Shown here in pieces: positions 1 to 8,891 of a DNA stretch of 11,712 bases (positions are counted from its first letter, which is position 1; every line of letters begins with the position of its first letter). This stretch comes from Clostridia bacterium. Lineage in GTDB: Bacteria > Bacillota_A > Clostridia > Peptostreptococcales > JAAYPU01. The position numbers were made by a program, and so were the translations under genes. The DNA lies in contig JAKSCF010000622.1 of assembly GCA_022360735.1 (NCBI GenBank), positions 1 to 11,712 on the forward strand. Direction: 5' to 3'. A model generated the notes under the pieces. The model saw only the letters and a program-made list of their open reading frames with translations, searched no databases and had not been told where the DNA came from.

Positions 1-764
1 ATTAATTCGTTTTTAAATTTTTCTATAATTTTTCTTTCCATTCTGGATATAGTCATTTGCGAAACTTCTAACTTTTTAGCAATTTCACTCTGTTTTTCTT
101 CTTTTAGAAAACGTAACTCAAATATTTCTTTTTCTACATCTGAAAATGTCTCCATAATTTTTAATATAAAATCTTGATTTTCAAAACTACTAAAATGTTT
201 ATCTTCTTTTCCTAATATTTCTTCAAGCATCAAATCTTTATCTTGATTATTATTTTCAAATGTTTGATGTATGGAGTGAATATCATAGGCACTGGCTGCT
301 TCCATGGCTTGCAATATATCTTCCTCCGTACACTCAAGATACTCTGCAATTTCTGACACCATTGGAATTCTTTGAAGCTCTTGTGTTAATTTTTCTTTTG
401 CTTTCTGTAATTTAACGGATATTTCTTGAGTTTTTCTTGGAACACGAATGGTCCAGCCTTTATCTCTAAAATATTTTTTTTTTTTTTTTAGTATAGTAGG
501 TGTAGCGAAACTCCCAAATTTAAATCCTTTACTAATATCAAATCTTTCCACTGCTTTAATAAGCCCTAAAGAAGCAACTTGATATAAATCGTCATATTCA
601 ATGCCTTTATTAATATATTTTTTAACCAATACATCGATAATATATAAATTTCTTTGAATCAGTTCATTTCTTATGTCGATATCATGATTTTGTTGATATA
701 ATTCAAATAATTCTTTATTTGAATTATTAGATATTTTTTCTTCAGACAAGTCCCTTATACTCAT
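1..764 (-). CDS. sigB: RNA polymerase sigma factor of the SigB/SigF/SigG family (3' end outside window)
   Basis: Alternative sigma factor that directs core RNA polymerase to a special promoter class. Translating the minus strand from the ATG at 764 gives 254 codons with no stop before the window edge; the family is usually about 255-265 residues, so only a few are missing. Region 2 is clear (DDLYQVASLGLIKAVERFD, about residues 56-74), then FATPTI, YFRDKGW and IRVPR (to about 109). Region 3 follows, and a region 4 helix-turn-helix (SEIAKKLEVSQMTISRMERK) lies near the C-terminus. The oddity is a run of 16 A residues (474-489) that encodes Lys93-Lys97. Family members have Gly-Glu-Ile followed by two basic residues here. 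The frame and residue count are preserved, so this is not a frameshift. It lies 13 bp after rsbW with a GGGG-type ribosome binding site, in one operon with its predicted regulators. SigF is possible, but the regulators and promoter look more like SigB. Confidence 0.9.
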   Translation of the reverse strand, partial: MSIRDLSEEKISNNSNKELFELYQQNHDIDIRNELIQRNLYIIDVLVKKYINKGIEYDDLYQVASLGLIKAVERFDISKGFKFGSFATPTILKKKKKYFRDKGWTIRVPRKTQEISVKLQKAKEKLTQELQRIPMVSEIAEYLECTEEDILQAMEAASAYDIHSIHQTFENNNQDKDLMLEEILGKEDKHFSSFENQDFILKIMETFSDVEKEIFELRFLKEEKQSEIAKKLEVSQMTISRMERKIIEKFKNEL

Positions 765-777
765 TTCAACAACCCCA

Positions 778-1185
778 CTAAATATATTTGACCATTTTGA
801 TTGTTGTTCCTTTTCCAGTATCTGAAAATATCTCTACATCATCCATTAATGATTTTATAATAAATATTCCCAAACCACCTTCCTTAGGGTTGCATAAATC
901 AGGATTCTTATAGCAGTCTTTATTATATCCTTCTCCACAATCTTTTATAACGATATCCAAATGATCTTCATCAACACAGCATTCAACATCATAACTGCAT
1001 ATATTCTCATTCTCACCTATACCATGGAGAATTGCATTGGTACAAGCCTCAGCAACGGCAACTTTAATATCTTCTATTGCTTCAATATCAAAACCGGCTC
1101 TATTAGCAATAGACGAGACTGCTAATCGAACAACACTTACATATTCCGGTTTTGCTGGAATAGAAAATTTTAACAAATCAGCCAT
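778..1185 (-). CDS. rsbW: Anti-sigma factor / serine kinase, RsbW-like
   Basis: GHKL-type ATP-binding anti-sigma factor. In this family the protein holds its sigma factor inactive and phosphorylates the cognate anti-sigma antagonist. It has 135 residues, a normal length. The N-terminus (IPAKPEYVSVVRLAVSSIA) closely resembles B. subtilis RsbW (PAQPEYVGIIRL...), more than SpoIIAB. The N-box is EACTN (Glu46-Asn50), the G1 box is DCGEG (Asp82-Gly86) and the G2 box is EGGLGI (102-107), so the ATP site looks complete. It lies 25 bp after rsbV, with AAAGGAG upstream of the ATG, and 13 bp before the sigma gene, which fits a partner-switching operon. SpoIIAB remains an alternative name; the biochemical role would be the same but the partner would be a sporulation sigma factor. 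Confidence 0.92.
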   Translation of the reverse strand: MADLLKFSIPAKPEYVSVVRLAVSSIANRAGFDIEAIEDIKVAVAEACTNAILHGIGENENICSYDVECCVDEDHLDIVIKDCGEGYNKDCYKNPDLCNPKEGGLGIFIIKSLMDDVEIFSDTGKGTTIKMVKYI

Positions 1186-1210
1186 CTTCTTCGCTCCTTT
1201 TGTTTGAAAT

Positions 1211-1522
1211 TTAACACATAAATATCTTATCTAGGCCTGTTATAGTCAGGAGTTTAAGTATATTTTGTTTTGGATTAATAATGGATAATTTGTGATTAGA
1301 CTCTTTCATTCGTCCAAATGCACCTATTATAACACCCAGTCCAGTACTATCAATATAGTTTAATTGTTCAAAATCAATCACGATATCTGATTCTTTTTCA
1401 GTATAAATATCAACTAATTTTTTCTTCAATTCTTTAGCCGTAAAAACATCTACTTCCCCTTTTATCTCTACTAGCCAAAAATTCAACTCCTCATTATATA
1501 AGCTTGATAAATTTAGAGTCAT
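1211..1522 (-). CDS. rsbV: Anti-sigma factor antagonist (STAS domain), RsbV-like
   Basis: STAS-domain antagonist that, in this family, binds the anti-sigma kinase when unphosphorylated and so frees the sigma factor. From the ATG at 1522 it has 103 residues. It carries the core motif GEVDVFTAKELKKKL (22-36) and the phosphoacceptor motif YIDSTGLGV with Ser59, matching B. subtilis RsbV (GEIDVYSA..., MDSTGLG). I chose 1522 because AAGGAGGG lies at 1531-1538 at proper spacing and the family N-terminus starts here; a 35-residue upstream extension is possible in frame but runs through a palindrome and a promoter. The C-terminus (LDKIFMC) is about ten residues shorter than B. subtilis RsbV. It is the first gene of the rsbV-rsbW-sigB operon, preceded by a sigma-B-like promoter. 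Confidence 0.92.
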   Translation of the reverse strand: MTLNLSSLYNEELNFWLVEIKGEVDVFTAKELKKKLVDIYTEKESDIVIDFEQLNYIDSTGLGVIIGAFGRMKESNHKLSIINPKQNILKLLTITGLDKIFMC

Positions 1523-1555
1523 TACATAAACCCTCCTTGAGACTATAATTTTTAT

Positions 1556-1580
1556 ATACCCATTTTTTATAAGAATAAAC
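1556..1580 (-). promoter_or_regulatory. Sigma-B-type promoter upstream of rsbV
   Basis: On the minus strand GTTTAT (1580-1575) is followed by a 13-bp spacer and GGGTAT (1561-1556). The B. subtilis sigma-B consensus is GTTTAA-N12..14-GGGTAT, so the match is 11 of 12 bases with correct spacing. The predicted start would be near 1549, leaving a leader of under 30 nt containing the rsbV ribosome binding site. By analogy with the autoregulated sigB operon of B. subtilis, I infer that the sigma factor encoded downstream reads its own promoter. The match to the sigma-F consensus is poorer. Confidence 0.6.
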
Positions 1581-1585
1581 AGCTT

Positions 1586-1630
1586 TAGGTGACATCTAGT
1601 ATAGAAATTCCTATAGCTAGATGTCACCTA
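1586..1630. repeat. Palindromic element copy 1, between gyrA and rsbV
   Basis: A perfect 14-bp inverted repeat: TAGGTGACATCTAG at 1586-1599 and its complement at 1617-1630. The stem extends inward through TATAG/CTATA with a one-base bulge, leaving a loop of about 6 nt. It lies 18 bp after the gyrA stop and 5 bp upstream of the -35 of the rsbV promoter. Neither strand has a proper U-tract after the hairpin, so a classical terminator is doubtful, although read-through from gyrA may be reduced. It shares ends and core with the element at 6241-6286. Confidence 0.75.
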
Positions 1631-1648
1631 TCAGCAAACCTGTAAATA

Positions 1649-4147
1649 TTAAACATCTAAAGGTATTTGTTCATTTCCATTAATATCATCACTATCAATA
1701 CTAAGTACTTTCGCTAAAGTAATAATATTGGTATTTTCATCTACTCTCATAAGCTTCACACCTTGAGTAGCTCTTCCAAACTTTGAAATTTCATTCACTA
1801 TTAATCGAATGATGATACCTTCAGAATTAATAAGCATAACTTCATCATCTTCCTTAACAATAACCGCACCAATTAAATCACCGGTCTTATCAAGTTTATC
1901 TTTGTCATAAGTTAATAAACCTTTGCCACCTCTTGCCTGAAGTTTATATTCTTTAAGTAAAGTTCTCTTTCCAAAACCCATTTCCGTTGCAACCAATAAA
2001 AACTCTTTTTTCGAAACTTCTTTCATTTCAAATATTTCCATAGATATAACTTCGTCATCTTTTCCAAGAATAATAGCTCTAACACCTGCTGCCGTACGTC
2101 CCATATCTCTAACATCTTCTTCATTAAAGCATATGGATTTACCTTTTTTCGTAACGACAATAACATCGCTTTTTCCTATCGTTTCTTTTACACTAATCAA
2201 TTCATCATCATCTTTTAAATTGATGGCTATAATACCAGTTTTTCTAGAAGTATCGAATTGTGTCAAGTCTGTTTTTTTAATAATTCCTTTTTTTGTTACT
2301 GAGATTAAGTATCTTTCTTTTTCAAAAGTCTTAATAGGTATAACTGCCGTTACTCTTTCTCCATGTCGAAGATTTAATAGATTTACAATGGCCGTACCTT
2401 TTGCATGTCTTTTAGCTTCTGGTATTTCATAAGCTTTCATTCTATAAACTTTACCTTTATTGGTAAAGAACAATAAGAAATTATGCGTAGAAGTCGAAAT
2501 CAACTGCTTCACAAAATCATTTTCTCTTGTAGTCAAACCGGTAATACCTTTTCCACCTCTTTTTTGAAGCTTATAGGTATCTGCCGGTACACGTTTTATA
2601 TATCCTAAATGTGTGAGTGTAATTGCAATATCTTCTTCTTCTATTAAATCTTCTTCTTCTATTTCTTCTAAACTTGCTACAATTTCAGTTCTTCTTTCAT
2701 CTGCATATTTTTCTTTTATTTCTAATAATTCGTCTTTAACAATACCCATTAATTTTTTCTCATTAGATAATATGTCTTTATATTCAGCAATTAATGCCAT
2801 AATTTCAGCATATTCTTGCTCAATTTTCTCTCTTTCAAGACCTGTTAACTTTTGCAATCTCATATCCAAGATGGCTTGGGCTTGTCTTTCAGATAATTCA
2901 AACTGCTCCATTAAATCTTCTTTTGCTTTTTGAACATTTGGAGATTTTTTGATTAAATCTATAATTTCATCAATATTATTGAGGGCAATTCGCAGACCTT
3001 CTAATATATGAGCTCTTTCTTCTGCTTTCTTTAAATCATATTGTGTTCTTCTTGTTACAATATCTTTTTGATGCATCAAATAATGATGAAGCATTTCACG
3101 CATATTGAGTATTTTAGGCTCACCATTTACCAGAGCAATCATAATAATACTATAAGTATCTTGAAGTTGAGTATGCTTATACAAACGATTTAATATAATA
3201 TGTGCATTGGCATCTTTTCTTAGCTCAATCACAACACGCATACCTTTTCTATCAGATTCATCTCTCAAATCCGAAATACCTTCAATTTTTTTATCTCTAA
3301 CAAGATCTGCAATCTTTTCAATCAATCTTGCTTTATTAACTTGATAAGGAATTTCATTAATAATAATTTGTTCTTTTCCCTTATTGGTCTCTTCTATTTC
3401 TACTTTAGACCTTACGATGACTTTTCCTTGGCCGGTTCTATAAGCTTCTTTCATTCCATTTTTTCCAAGTATCGTTGCGCCTGTTGGAAAATCTGGTCCT
3501 TTAATTATTTTTAATAATTCTTCTATGTCTACTTCTTCTTCATCTATTAGTTTGACGGTTGCATCAATGACTTCCCCTAAGTTATGTGGTGGGATAGATG
3601 TCGCCATTCCTACTGCTATTCCATTAGATCCATTAACTAAAAGATTAGGAAATCTTGATGGTAAAACAGAAGGTTCCTGCAAAGTTTCATCAAAGTTGGG
3701 TTCAAAATCAACCGTATTCTTATTGATATCTCTCAACATTTGTGATGTTAGTGATGTCATTTTGGCTTCCGTATATCTCATAGCCGCGGCACCGTCACCA
3801 TCAACAGAGCCAAAATTTCCATGTCCATTGACTAATAAATATCGAATAGAGAAATCTTGTGCCATTCTAACCATTGCATCATATACTGAGGAATCACCAT
3901 GTGGATGATACTTACCTAGTACATCCCCAACGATACGAGCAGATTTTCTAAAAGGTTTTTCAGGAGACAGCCCTAATTCACTCATAGCATATAATATTCT
4001 TCTATGAACCGGCTTTAAACCATCTCTTACATCTGGCAGCGCTCTACCTACAATGACACTCATAGCATAATCAATATATGATTTTTCCATTTCATCGTTG
4101 ATATCTATTTGCAATATATTACTATTATCTATTAAGTTATTACTCAT
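1649..4147 (-). CDS. gyrA: DNA gyrase subunit A
   Basis: DNA-cleaving and rejoining subunit of gyrase (type IIA topoisomerase), which introduces negative supercoils as an A2B2 tetramer with GyrB. It has 832 residues, full length. The N-terminal winged-helix region contains [10 protein letters not shown] (41-50) and the active-site Tyr125 in [10 protein letters not shown]. The quinolone-resistance region reads [17 protein letters not shown], with Ser86 and Asp90 at the positions of E. coli Ser83 and Asp87, so it carries the susceptible-type residues. A coiled-coil region lies at roughly 370-490. The C-terminal beta-pinwheel has the GyrA box QKRGGKG (528-534) and a second similar motif QARGGKG (737-743). 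The ATG at 4147 is preceded by GGGAGG, which abuts the gyrB stop 11 bp upstream, so translation is probably coupled. Confidence 0.98.
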   Translation of the reverse strand: MSNNLIDNSNILQIDINDEMEKSYIDYAMSVIVGRALPDVRDGLKPVHRRILYAMSELGLSPEKPFRKSARIVGDVLGKYHPHGDSSVYDAMVRMAQDFSIRYLLVNGHGNFGSVDGDGAAAMRYTEAKMTSLTSQMLRDINKNTVDFEPNFDETLQEPSVLPSRFPNLLVNGSNGIAVGMATSIPPHNLGEVIDATVKLIDEEEVDIEELLKIIKGPDFPTGATILGKNGMKEAYRTGQGKVIVRSKVEIEETNKGKEQIIINEIPYQVNKARLIEKIADLVRDKKIEGISDLRDESDRKGMRVVIELRKDANAHIILNRLYKHTQLQDTYSIIMIALVNGEPKILNMREMLHHYLMHQKDIVTRRTQYDLKKAEERAHILEGLRIALNNIDEIIDLIKKSPNVQKAKEDLMEQFELSERQAQAILDMRLQKLTGLEREKIEQEYAEIMALIAEYKDILSNEKKLMGIVKDELLEIKEKYADERRTEIVASLEEIEEEDLIEEEDIAITLTHLGYIKRVPADTYKLQKRGGKGITGLTTRENDFVKQLISTSTHNFLLFFTNKGKVYRMKAYEIPEAKRHAKGTAIVNLLNLRHGERVTAVIPIKTFEKERYLISVTKKGIIKKTDLTQFDTSRKTGIIAINLKDDDELISVKETIGKSDVIVVTKKGKSICFNEEDVRDMGRTAAGVRAIILGKDDEVISMEIFEMKEVSKKEFLLVATEMGFGKRTLLKEYKLQARGGKGLLTYDKDKLDKTGDLIGAVIVKEDDEVMLINSEGIIIRLIVNEISKFGRATQGVKLMRVDENTNIITLAKVLSIDSDDINGNEQIPLDV

Positions 4148-4158
4148 TCTTAGCCTCC

Positions 4159-6093
<1,935 letters not shown>

Positions 6094-6130
6094 CTATTCT
6101 AACTAGTCCAAATTATTTATGATAAACTAC

Positions 6131-6183
6131 AAAAAATCTACTGCATCTTTTGGTTTTCCAAAATACTTGTACCTTTTTAGTAG
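6131..6183 (-). promoter_or_regulatory. Candidate attenuator-like hairpin in the gyrB leader
   Basis: On the minus strand CTACT (6183-6179) can pair with AGTAG (6142-6138). Between them is a perfect small hairpin, TTTTGG-AAAA-CCAAAA (6163-6148). Six U residues (6136-6131) follow the outer stem after one base. The layout resembles an intrinsic terminator with an internal stem, about 60 nt before the gyrB start. The outer stem is short and the intervening bases unpaired, so the call is weak. I do not recognise a known riboswitch here. Confidence 0.25.
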
Positions 6184-6240
6184 TCTCCGTGAATAATCTG
6201 TACTAAGTTATTCTTATTTTAAAACTACAGTTGAACACTA

Positions 6241-6286
6241 TAGGTGGTACTTATTTATAGAAATGTATCTACATGCGTACCACCTA
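6241..6286. repeat. Palindromic element copy 2, in the gyrB leader
   Basis: TATAGGTGGTAC at 6239-6250 is the perfect complement of GTACCACCTATA at 6277-6288, a 12-bp stem. Within the loop ATGTA (6263-6267) can pair with TACAT (6270-6274). The ends TAGGTG and CACCTA and the core TATAGAAAT are shared with the element at 1586-1630, with the core-to-CACCTA distance identical (17 bp). It lies at the predicted 5' end of the gyrB transcript. On the minus strand its last arm overlaps another possible hairpin (CTATAG with CTGTAG, 6243-6225, followed by UUUU), so the two folds would exclude each other. Confidence 0.7.
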
Positions 6287-6290
6287 TACT

Positions 6291-6319
6291 ATTATAATCT
6301 TTTAATAGTTATTTTTAAA
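6291..6319 (-). promoter_or_regulatory. gyrB: Candidate sigma-A promoter of gyrB-gyrA
   Basis: A perfect -10 TATAAT (6296-6291) is preceded after 17 bp by TTTAAA (6319-6314), a 4-of-6 match to TTGACA. The start point would be near 6284, inside the first arm of palindromic copy 2, leaving a leader of about 210 nt before the gyrB TTG. The region is very AT-rich, so a chance -10 match is possible. Confidence 0.4.
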
Positions 6320-6571
6320 GTTATTTTTGTTAATTGATAAAAAATAATTACTTAATCAATTTTTTTTTAATAAAAGCAAATCTAGAACTTTTTAAACGCA
6401 TTTTAAACTATATATATTAATCCTAAAATTATATTTATTTTATTTTATGATTCATTGGAAATTATAACCATAATAACTGTTAATTTATTCATGTTTTTGA
6501 TTGTTTTTTTATTTTTTTCTATCTCAATCAAAGAAAGTTTTTTTATACAATTATGTTTTTATTCAAAAATA
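6297..6571. other. AT-rich intergenic DNA without a supported gene
   Basis: Between the terminator of the peptidase gene and the gyrB promoter the sequence is extremely AT-rich, with homopolymer stretches of T near 6361-6368 and 6505-6518. No open frame here has a ribosome binding site and recognisable protein. A frame on the plus strand beginning with TTG at 6455 reads into the opposite gene and looks hydrophobic only because of T-rich codons. I see no tRNA or other RNA gene. Confidence 0.6.
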
Positions 6572-6607
6572 TACAACTCCATTATTATAAATAATAAAGG
6601 AATTGTA
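6566..6607 (-). terminator. Rho-independent terminator after the M15 peptidase gene
   Basis: On the minus strand TACAATTCC (6607-6599) pairs with GGAGTTGTA (6580-6572, one G-U), and inside it TTATTA pairs with TAATAA around a 4-nt loop. TATTTTT follows immediately. It begins about 32 nt after the stop codon. The same palindrome also gives a hairpin followed by some T residues on the plus strand. Confidence 0.65.
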
Positions 6608-6639
6608 CAAATATTTTTCATTATGGACATTTTTTATTA

Positions 6640-7320
6640 TTATGGGTTTACTACAGTAGATGTTAAACCTATCCCTTTTGCTTGCTGTGTAATTTCTGTC
6701 CAAGTTAAACATCCAACGATACCATCTGCCGGCAAACCATTTGCCTCTTGAAATTGTTTTACTGCCGCTTCAGTACTGCTTCCAAAAATACCATCAAGCC
6801 CAGAACCTACATATCCTATAGCATTTAATGCATCTTGAAGAATCAAAACATAATTGCCTCTATCTCCTGCTCTTAAAGCTGGATAACCGGCAACACAAGC
6901 TGGATTTTCATTTCTTTTATCCATATGAACCCATGTAGGTGCTAGGTAAGCCGGCTCAACATAATTCCATAAACCTGAATCGACTGCACTTTGCCTTAGT
7001 TCTTCTCTTTGTGCCGGACCTAAATTTTGAGCTGTGTCAAAAGCTGTTCCTGCATAATGTTGAGACTGATTACTATGCCCGCCTTCCCATATTCTTTTAT
7101 ATGCAAAGCCAACATAAATAGGTAAACCATAATAATCTCTAAATTGGCTCCAAGTTTCCATGGTTCTTTTGTCTGACCATAAAACATTAGAATTAGAAGA
7201 ACCTCTAAACTCGTTAACAGTCAGGCTATTATTATAAATATAAGGCATATAATCATTTTCACCTCTTTCGTATACTTCCATTTCATCTGTATCATTATTA
7301 TAAATATATATAGTAGCCAT
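6640..7320 (-). CDS. Peptidase M15-type (D-Ala-D-Ala carboxypeptidase-like) protein with peptidoglycan-binding domain
   Basis: Probable zinc peptidase acting on peptidoglycan peptides. In its 226 residues, an N-terminal stretch of about 75 residues is followed by GGHSNQSQHYAGTAFD, which carries the M15 signature SxHxxGxAxD, with His88 and Asp95 as likely zinc ligands. WVHMD follows, with His132 as the third ligand. Residues 149-212 form a PG_binding_1 domain (GDRGNYVLILQDALNAIGY, DGIFGSSTEAAVKQFQ, DGIVGCLTW). The catalytic glutamate that sits three residues before the last histidine in VanX is not seen (Thr129), so activity is uncertain. There is no signal peptide or membrane segment. A cytoplasmic protein of this kind may act in the spore or mother cell or after lysis; that is inference. 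It starts with ATG after AGAGGTGAT and is flanked by terminators, so it is probably a separate transcription unit. Similar proteins exist in Clostridia. Confidence 0.8.
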   Translation of the reverse strand: MATIYIYNNDTDEMEVYERGENDYMPYIYNNSLTVNEFRGSSNSNVLWSDKRTMETWSQFRDYYGLPIYVGFAYKRIWEGGHSNQSQHYAGTAFDTAQNLGPAQREELRQSAVDSGLWNYVEPAYLAPTWVHMDKRNENPACVAGYPALRAGDRGNYVLILQDALNAIGYVGSGLDGIFGSSTEAAVKQFQEANGLPADGIVGCLTWTEITQQAKGIGLTSTVVNP

Positions 7321-7355
7321 AGTATCACCTCTATATTATTTATATGGCATTTCTC

Positions 7356-7370
7356 TGTTATTGGATAACA
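7356..7370. promoter_or_regulatory. Short inverted repeat upstream of the M15 peptidase gene
   Basis: TGTTAT-TGG-ATAACA, six-base arms around three bases, lies about 36 bp before the start codon. It could be an operator, but an AT-rich region produces such repeats by chance. I see no convincing sigma-A or sporulation promoter around it. Confidence 0.2.
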
Positions 7371-7400
7371 ATTATTTTATTTTCAAACAAATTCATTATA

Positions 7401-7440
7401 AAAAATAAAAAAGCTCTCAATTTTTTATAAAATAGAAAGC
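7401..7440 (-). terminator. Rho-independent terminator after recF
   Basis: Starting 2 nt after the recF stop codon on the minus strand, GCTTTC (7440-7435) pairs with GAGAGC (7418-7413, one G-U). An inner ATTTT/AAAAT stem extends it, and TTTTTTATTTTT (7412-7401) follows. It closes the yaaA-recF unit. Confidence 0.8.
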
Positions 7441-7442
7441 CT

Positions 7443-8549
7443 TTATACTTTTTCTACACTTCCGCCATGAACTTGAAATATATAATTTTCGGGTAAATTA
7501 TTTCTAAGAAATTCACTAATATCTGTAGTTGTAATAAACACTTGCATATTCTTTAAAAAATTTATCAAGTATTTTTGCCTGGTAGCATCCAATTCTGAGA
7601 AAACATCATCCAATAAAAGTATTGGCATTTCACCTGTTTCTTCATAAATTAATTGGATTTCTGCAAGTTTTAGAGATAATGATGCTGTTCTTTGTTGTCC
7701 CTGGGAACCAAAGTACCGAACATCTTGTCCATTAACGCTTATATGAATATCATCTTTATGTGGTCCTACACTGGTATTGCCTCTCAAATAATCTTTTTTT
7801 TCAGCATTCTTTAAAGCGTCTTCATATATTTTTTTATTATTTGAAACATGATTTTCACTGACTTTTACATTACATTCATAGGATAGCTCAAGATACTCTT
7901 TTCCATCTGTTACATTGCTATAAATATGGCTGCTGATCTGATTTAATTTTTTTATAAAAATATCTCTTTCTTTTATAATATTCAGCCCATAATGAATAAT
8001 TTCTTGATTCCAAATGGATAGCATACTTTCATCTTTTTGAAACTTATAATTCTTTAAGAAAGCATTTCTTTGAAGTAATATTTTACTGTACTTGTATAAA
8101 TTGTGATAATAAATAGGCTTTATTTGGCATAATTCTCTATTAATAAAGTTTCTTCTTTTTTCAGGTCCATCTTTTACAATGCGTAAATCCTCCGGTGAAA
8201 AAATAACTGTATAGATATTATTTAAAATTTCTATATTTTTTTTAAGCTTAACACCATTCAATTTAATCATTTTTTTAGTATTTTTATTTAAAAATATTTC
8301 TACGTCCAATTCAATATTATTTTTTTGTGCCAATGCTTCAATCTTTGCATTTTCTTTATCAAATAATATCATATCATGGTCACGATTGGTTCTAAAGGAC
8401 TTTGCAAAAGACGTCATATAAACAGCTTCTAATAAATTGGTTTTTCCTTGTGCATTATTGCCTATAATAATATTGACTTTATCGTGAAAGTTAACTTTCT
8501 GATCTAAATAATTTCTAAAGTTTTTTAAATGAATTTGTTGAATATACAT
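7443..8549 (-). CDS. recF: DNA replication and repair protein RecF
   Basis: SMC-like ATPase of the RecFOR pathway. It helps load RecA at single-strand gaps and at stalled forks and works with RecO and RecR in the cytoplasm. It has 368 residues, usual length. The start HLKNFRNY is typical. Walker A is GNNAQGKT (30-37), the ABC-type signature is GSQGQQRT (281-288), and Walker B is PILLLDDVFSELD (309-321). The ATG at 8549 lies 3 bp after the yaaA stop, so translation is likely coupled to that gene. A strong terminator follows directly. Confidence 0.97.
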   Translation of the reverse strand: MYIQQIHLKNFRNYLDQKVNFHDKVNIIIGNNAQGKTNLLEAVYMTSFAKSFRTNRDHDMILFDKENAKIEALAQKNNIELDVEIFLNKNTKKMIKLNGVKLKKNIEILNNIYTVIFSPEDLRIVKDGPEKRRNFINRELCQIKPIYYHNLYKYSKILLQRNAFLKNYKFQKDESMLSIWNQEIIHYGLNIIKERDIFIKKLNQISSHIYSNVTDGKEYLELSYECNVKVSENHVSNNKKIYEDALKNAEKKDYLRGNTSVGPHKDDIHISVNGQDVRYFGSQGQQRTASLSLKLAEIQLIYEETGEMPILLLDDVFSELDATRQKYLINFLKNMQVFITTTDISEFLRNNLPENYIFQVHGGSVEKV

Positions 8550-8552
8550 ATA

Positions 8553-8768
8553 TTACTCCCCATATTTAACGATAACTTTATCATCTTCAAATTCAACAAT
8601 ATCATTTTGATATATTTTTTTACCTTTTTGTTTTTCAATGCTTCCATTTACTTTAACCAAGCCATCAATAATAACTATTTTTGCTTCTCCTCCGGATGAA
8701 ACCATATCTGCATATTTTAATAATTGAAAAAGCTTTATATATTCATCTCTTATTCTAATTTCTCTCAT
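8553..8768 (-). CDS. yaaA: S4-domain RNA-binding protein, YaaA family
   Basis: A 71-residue protein made of one S4 RNA-binding domain. It starts MREIRIRDEYIKLFQLLKYA, then GGEAKIVIIDGLVKVNGSIE with the Gly-rich turn typical of the fold, and ends with a short basic strand. Proteins of this size sit between dnaN and recF in most Firmicutes. A role in ribosome or RNA metabolism is assumed from the domain, but the exact function is not well defined. AGGAG (8779-8775) precedes the ATG. Note that this YaaA is the B. subtilis S4 protein, not the unrelated E. coli YaaA. It probably shares a transcript with recF. Confidence 0.9.
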   Translation of the reverse strand: MREIRIRDEYIKLFQLLKYADMVSSGGEAKIVIIDGLVKVNGSIEKQKGKKIYQNDIVEFEDDKVIVKYGE

Positions 8769-8780
8769 TTTTTTCTCCTA

Positions 8781-8816
8781 AAAAAATTAAGAAAAGATTT
8801 ATTTTAAATCTTTTCT
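8781..8816 (-). terminator. Terminator-like hairpin between the aminomutase gene and yaaA
   Basis: AGAAAAGATTT (8816-8806 on the minus strand) pairs perfectly with AAATCTTTTCT (8800-8790) around a 5-nt loop, and TTAATTTTTTT follows (to 8781). The U-tract runs straight into the yaaA ribosome binding site AGGAG. It would end transcripts coming from dnaN and the aminomutase gene. If the promoter at 8822-8851 is real, it would also be the 5' end of the yaaA-recF mRNA. Confidence 0.6.
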
Positions 8817-8821
8817 ATATT

Positions 8822-8851
8822 ATCATAACCCTATTCAAAATTATATATCAA
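8822..8851 (-). promoter_or_regulatory. Candidate sigma-A promoter for yaaA-recF
   Basis: TTGATA (8851-8846) is followed after 18 bp by TATGAT (8827-8822) on the minus strand, five of six matches to each sigma-A hexamer. A start would fall near 8815, just at the beginning of the hairpin at 8816-8790. Confidence 0.4.
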
Positions 8852-8891
8852 AATTGATTGGATAAAAATATCTTTTTATCTAAAAACTTCA

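Noticed and set aside
1..764. Possible frameshifted sigma factor pseudogene because of the long T run (A run in the coding strand).
   Set aside because: I counted 16 bases in the run; the frame from the ATG at 764 continues through YFRDKGW and region 4 to the window edge without a stop.
1523..1627. N-terminal extension of RsbV to 138 residues.
   Set aside because: It would pass through the palindrome and the sigma-B-like promoter, lacks family similarity, and a strong ribosome binding site precedes the ATG at 1522.
2133..3908. Several plus-strand open frames opposite gyrA, and similar ones opposite gyrB, eam and dnaN.
   Set aside because: They are antisense shadows of strongly conserved genes with serine/isoleucine-rich, unrecognisable products.
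6445..6492. Minus-strand 15-codon open frame beginning MNKLTV upstream of gyrB.
   Set aside because: No ribosome binding site and located in random-looking AT-rich DNA before the candidate promoter.
6455..6751. Plus-strand open frame of 98 codons with a hydrophobic beginning.
   Set aside because: TTG start without ribosome binding site, second half antisense to the M15 peptidase gene, hydrophobicity explained by T-rich codons.
8861..8880. Hairpin GATAAAAA/TTTTTATC just after the aminomutase stop as its terminator.
   Set aside because: AT-only stem with no U-tract after it; the hairpin at 8790-8816 is a better candidate.
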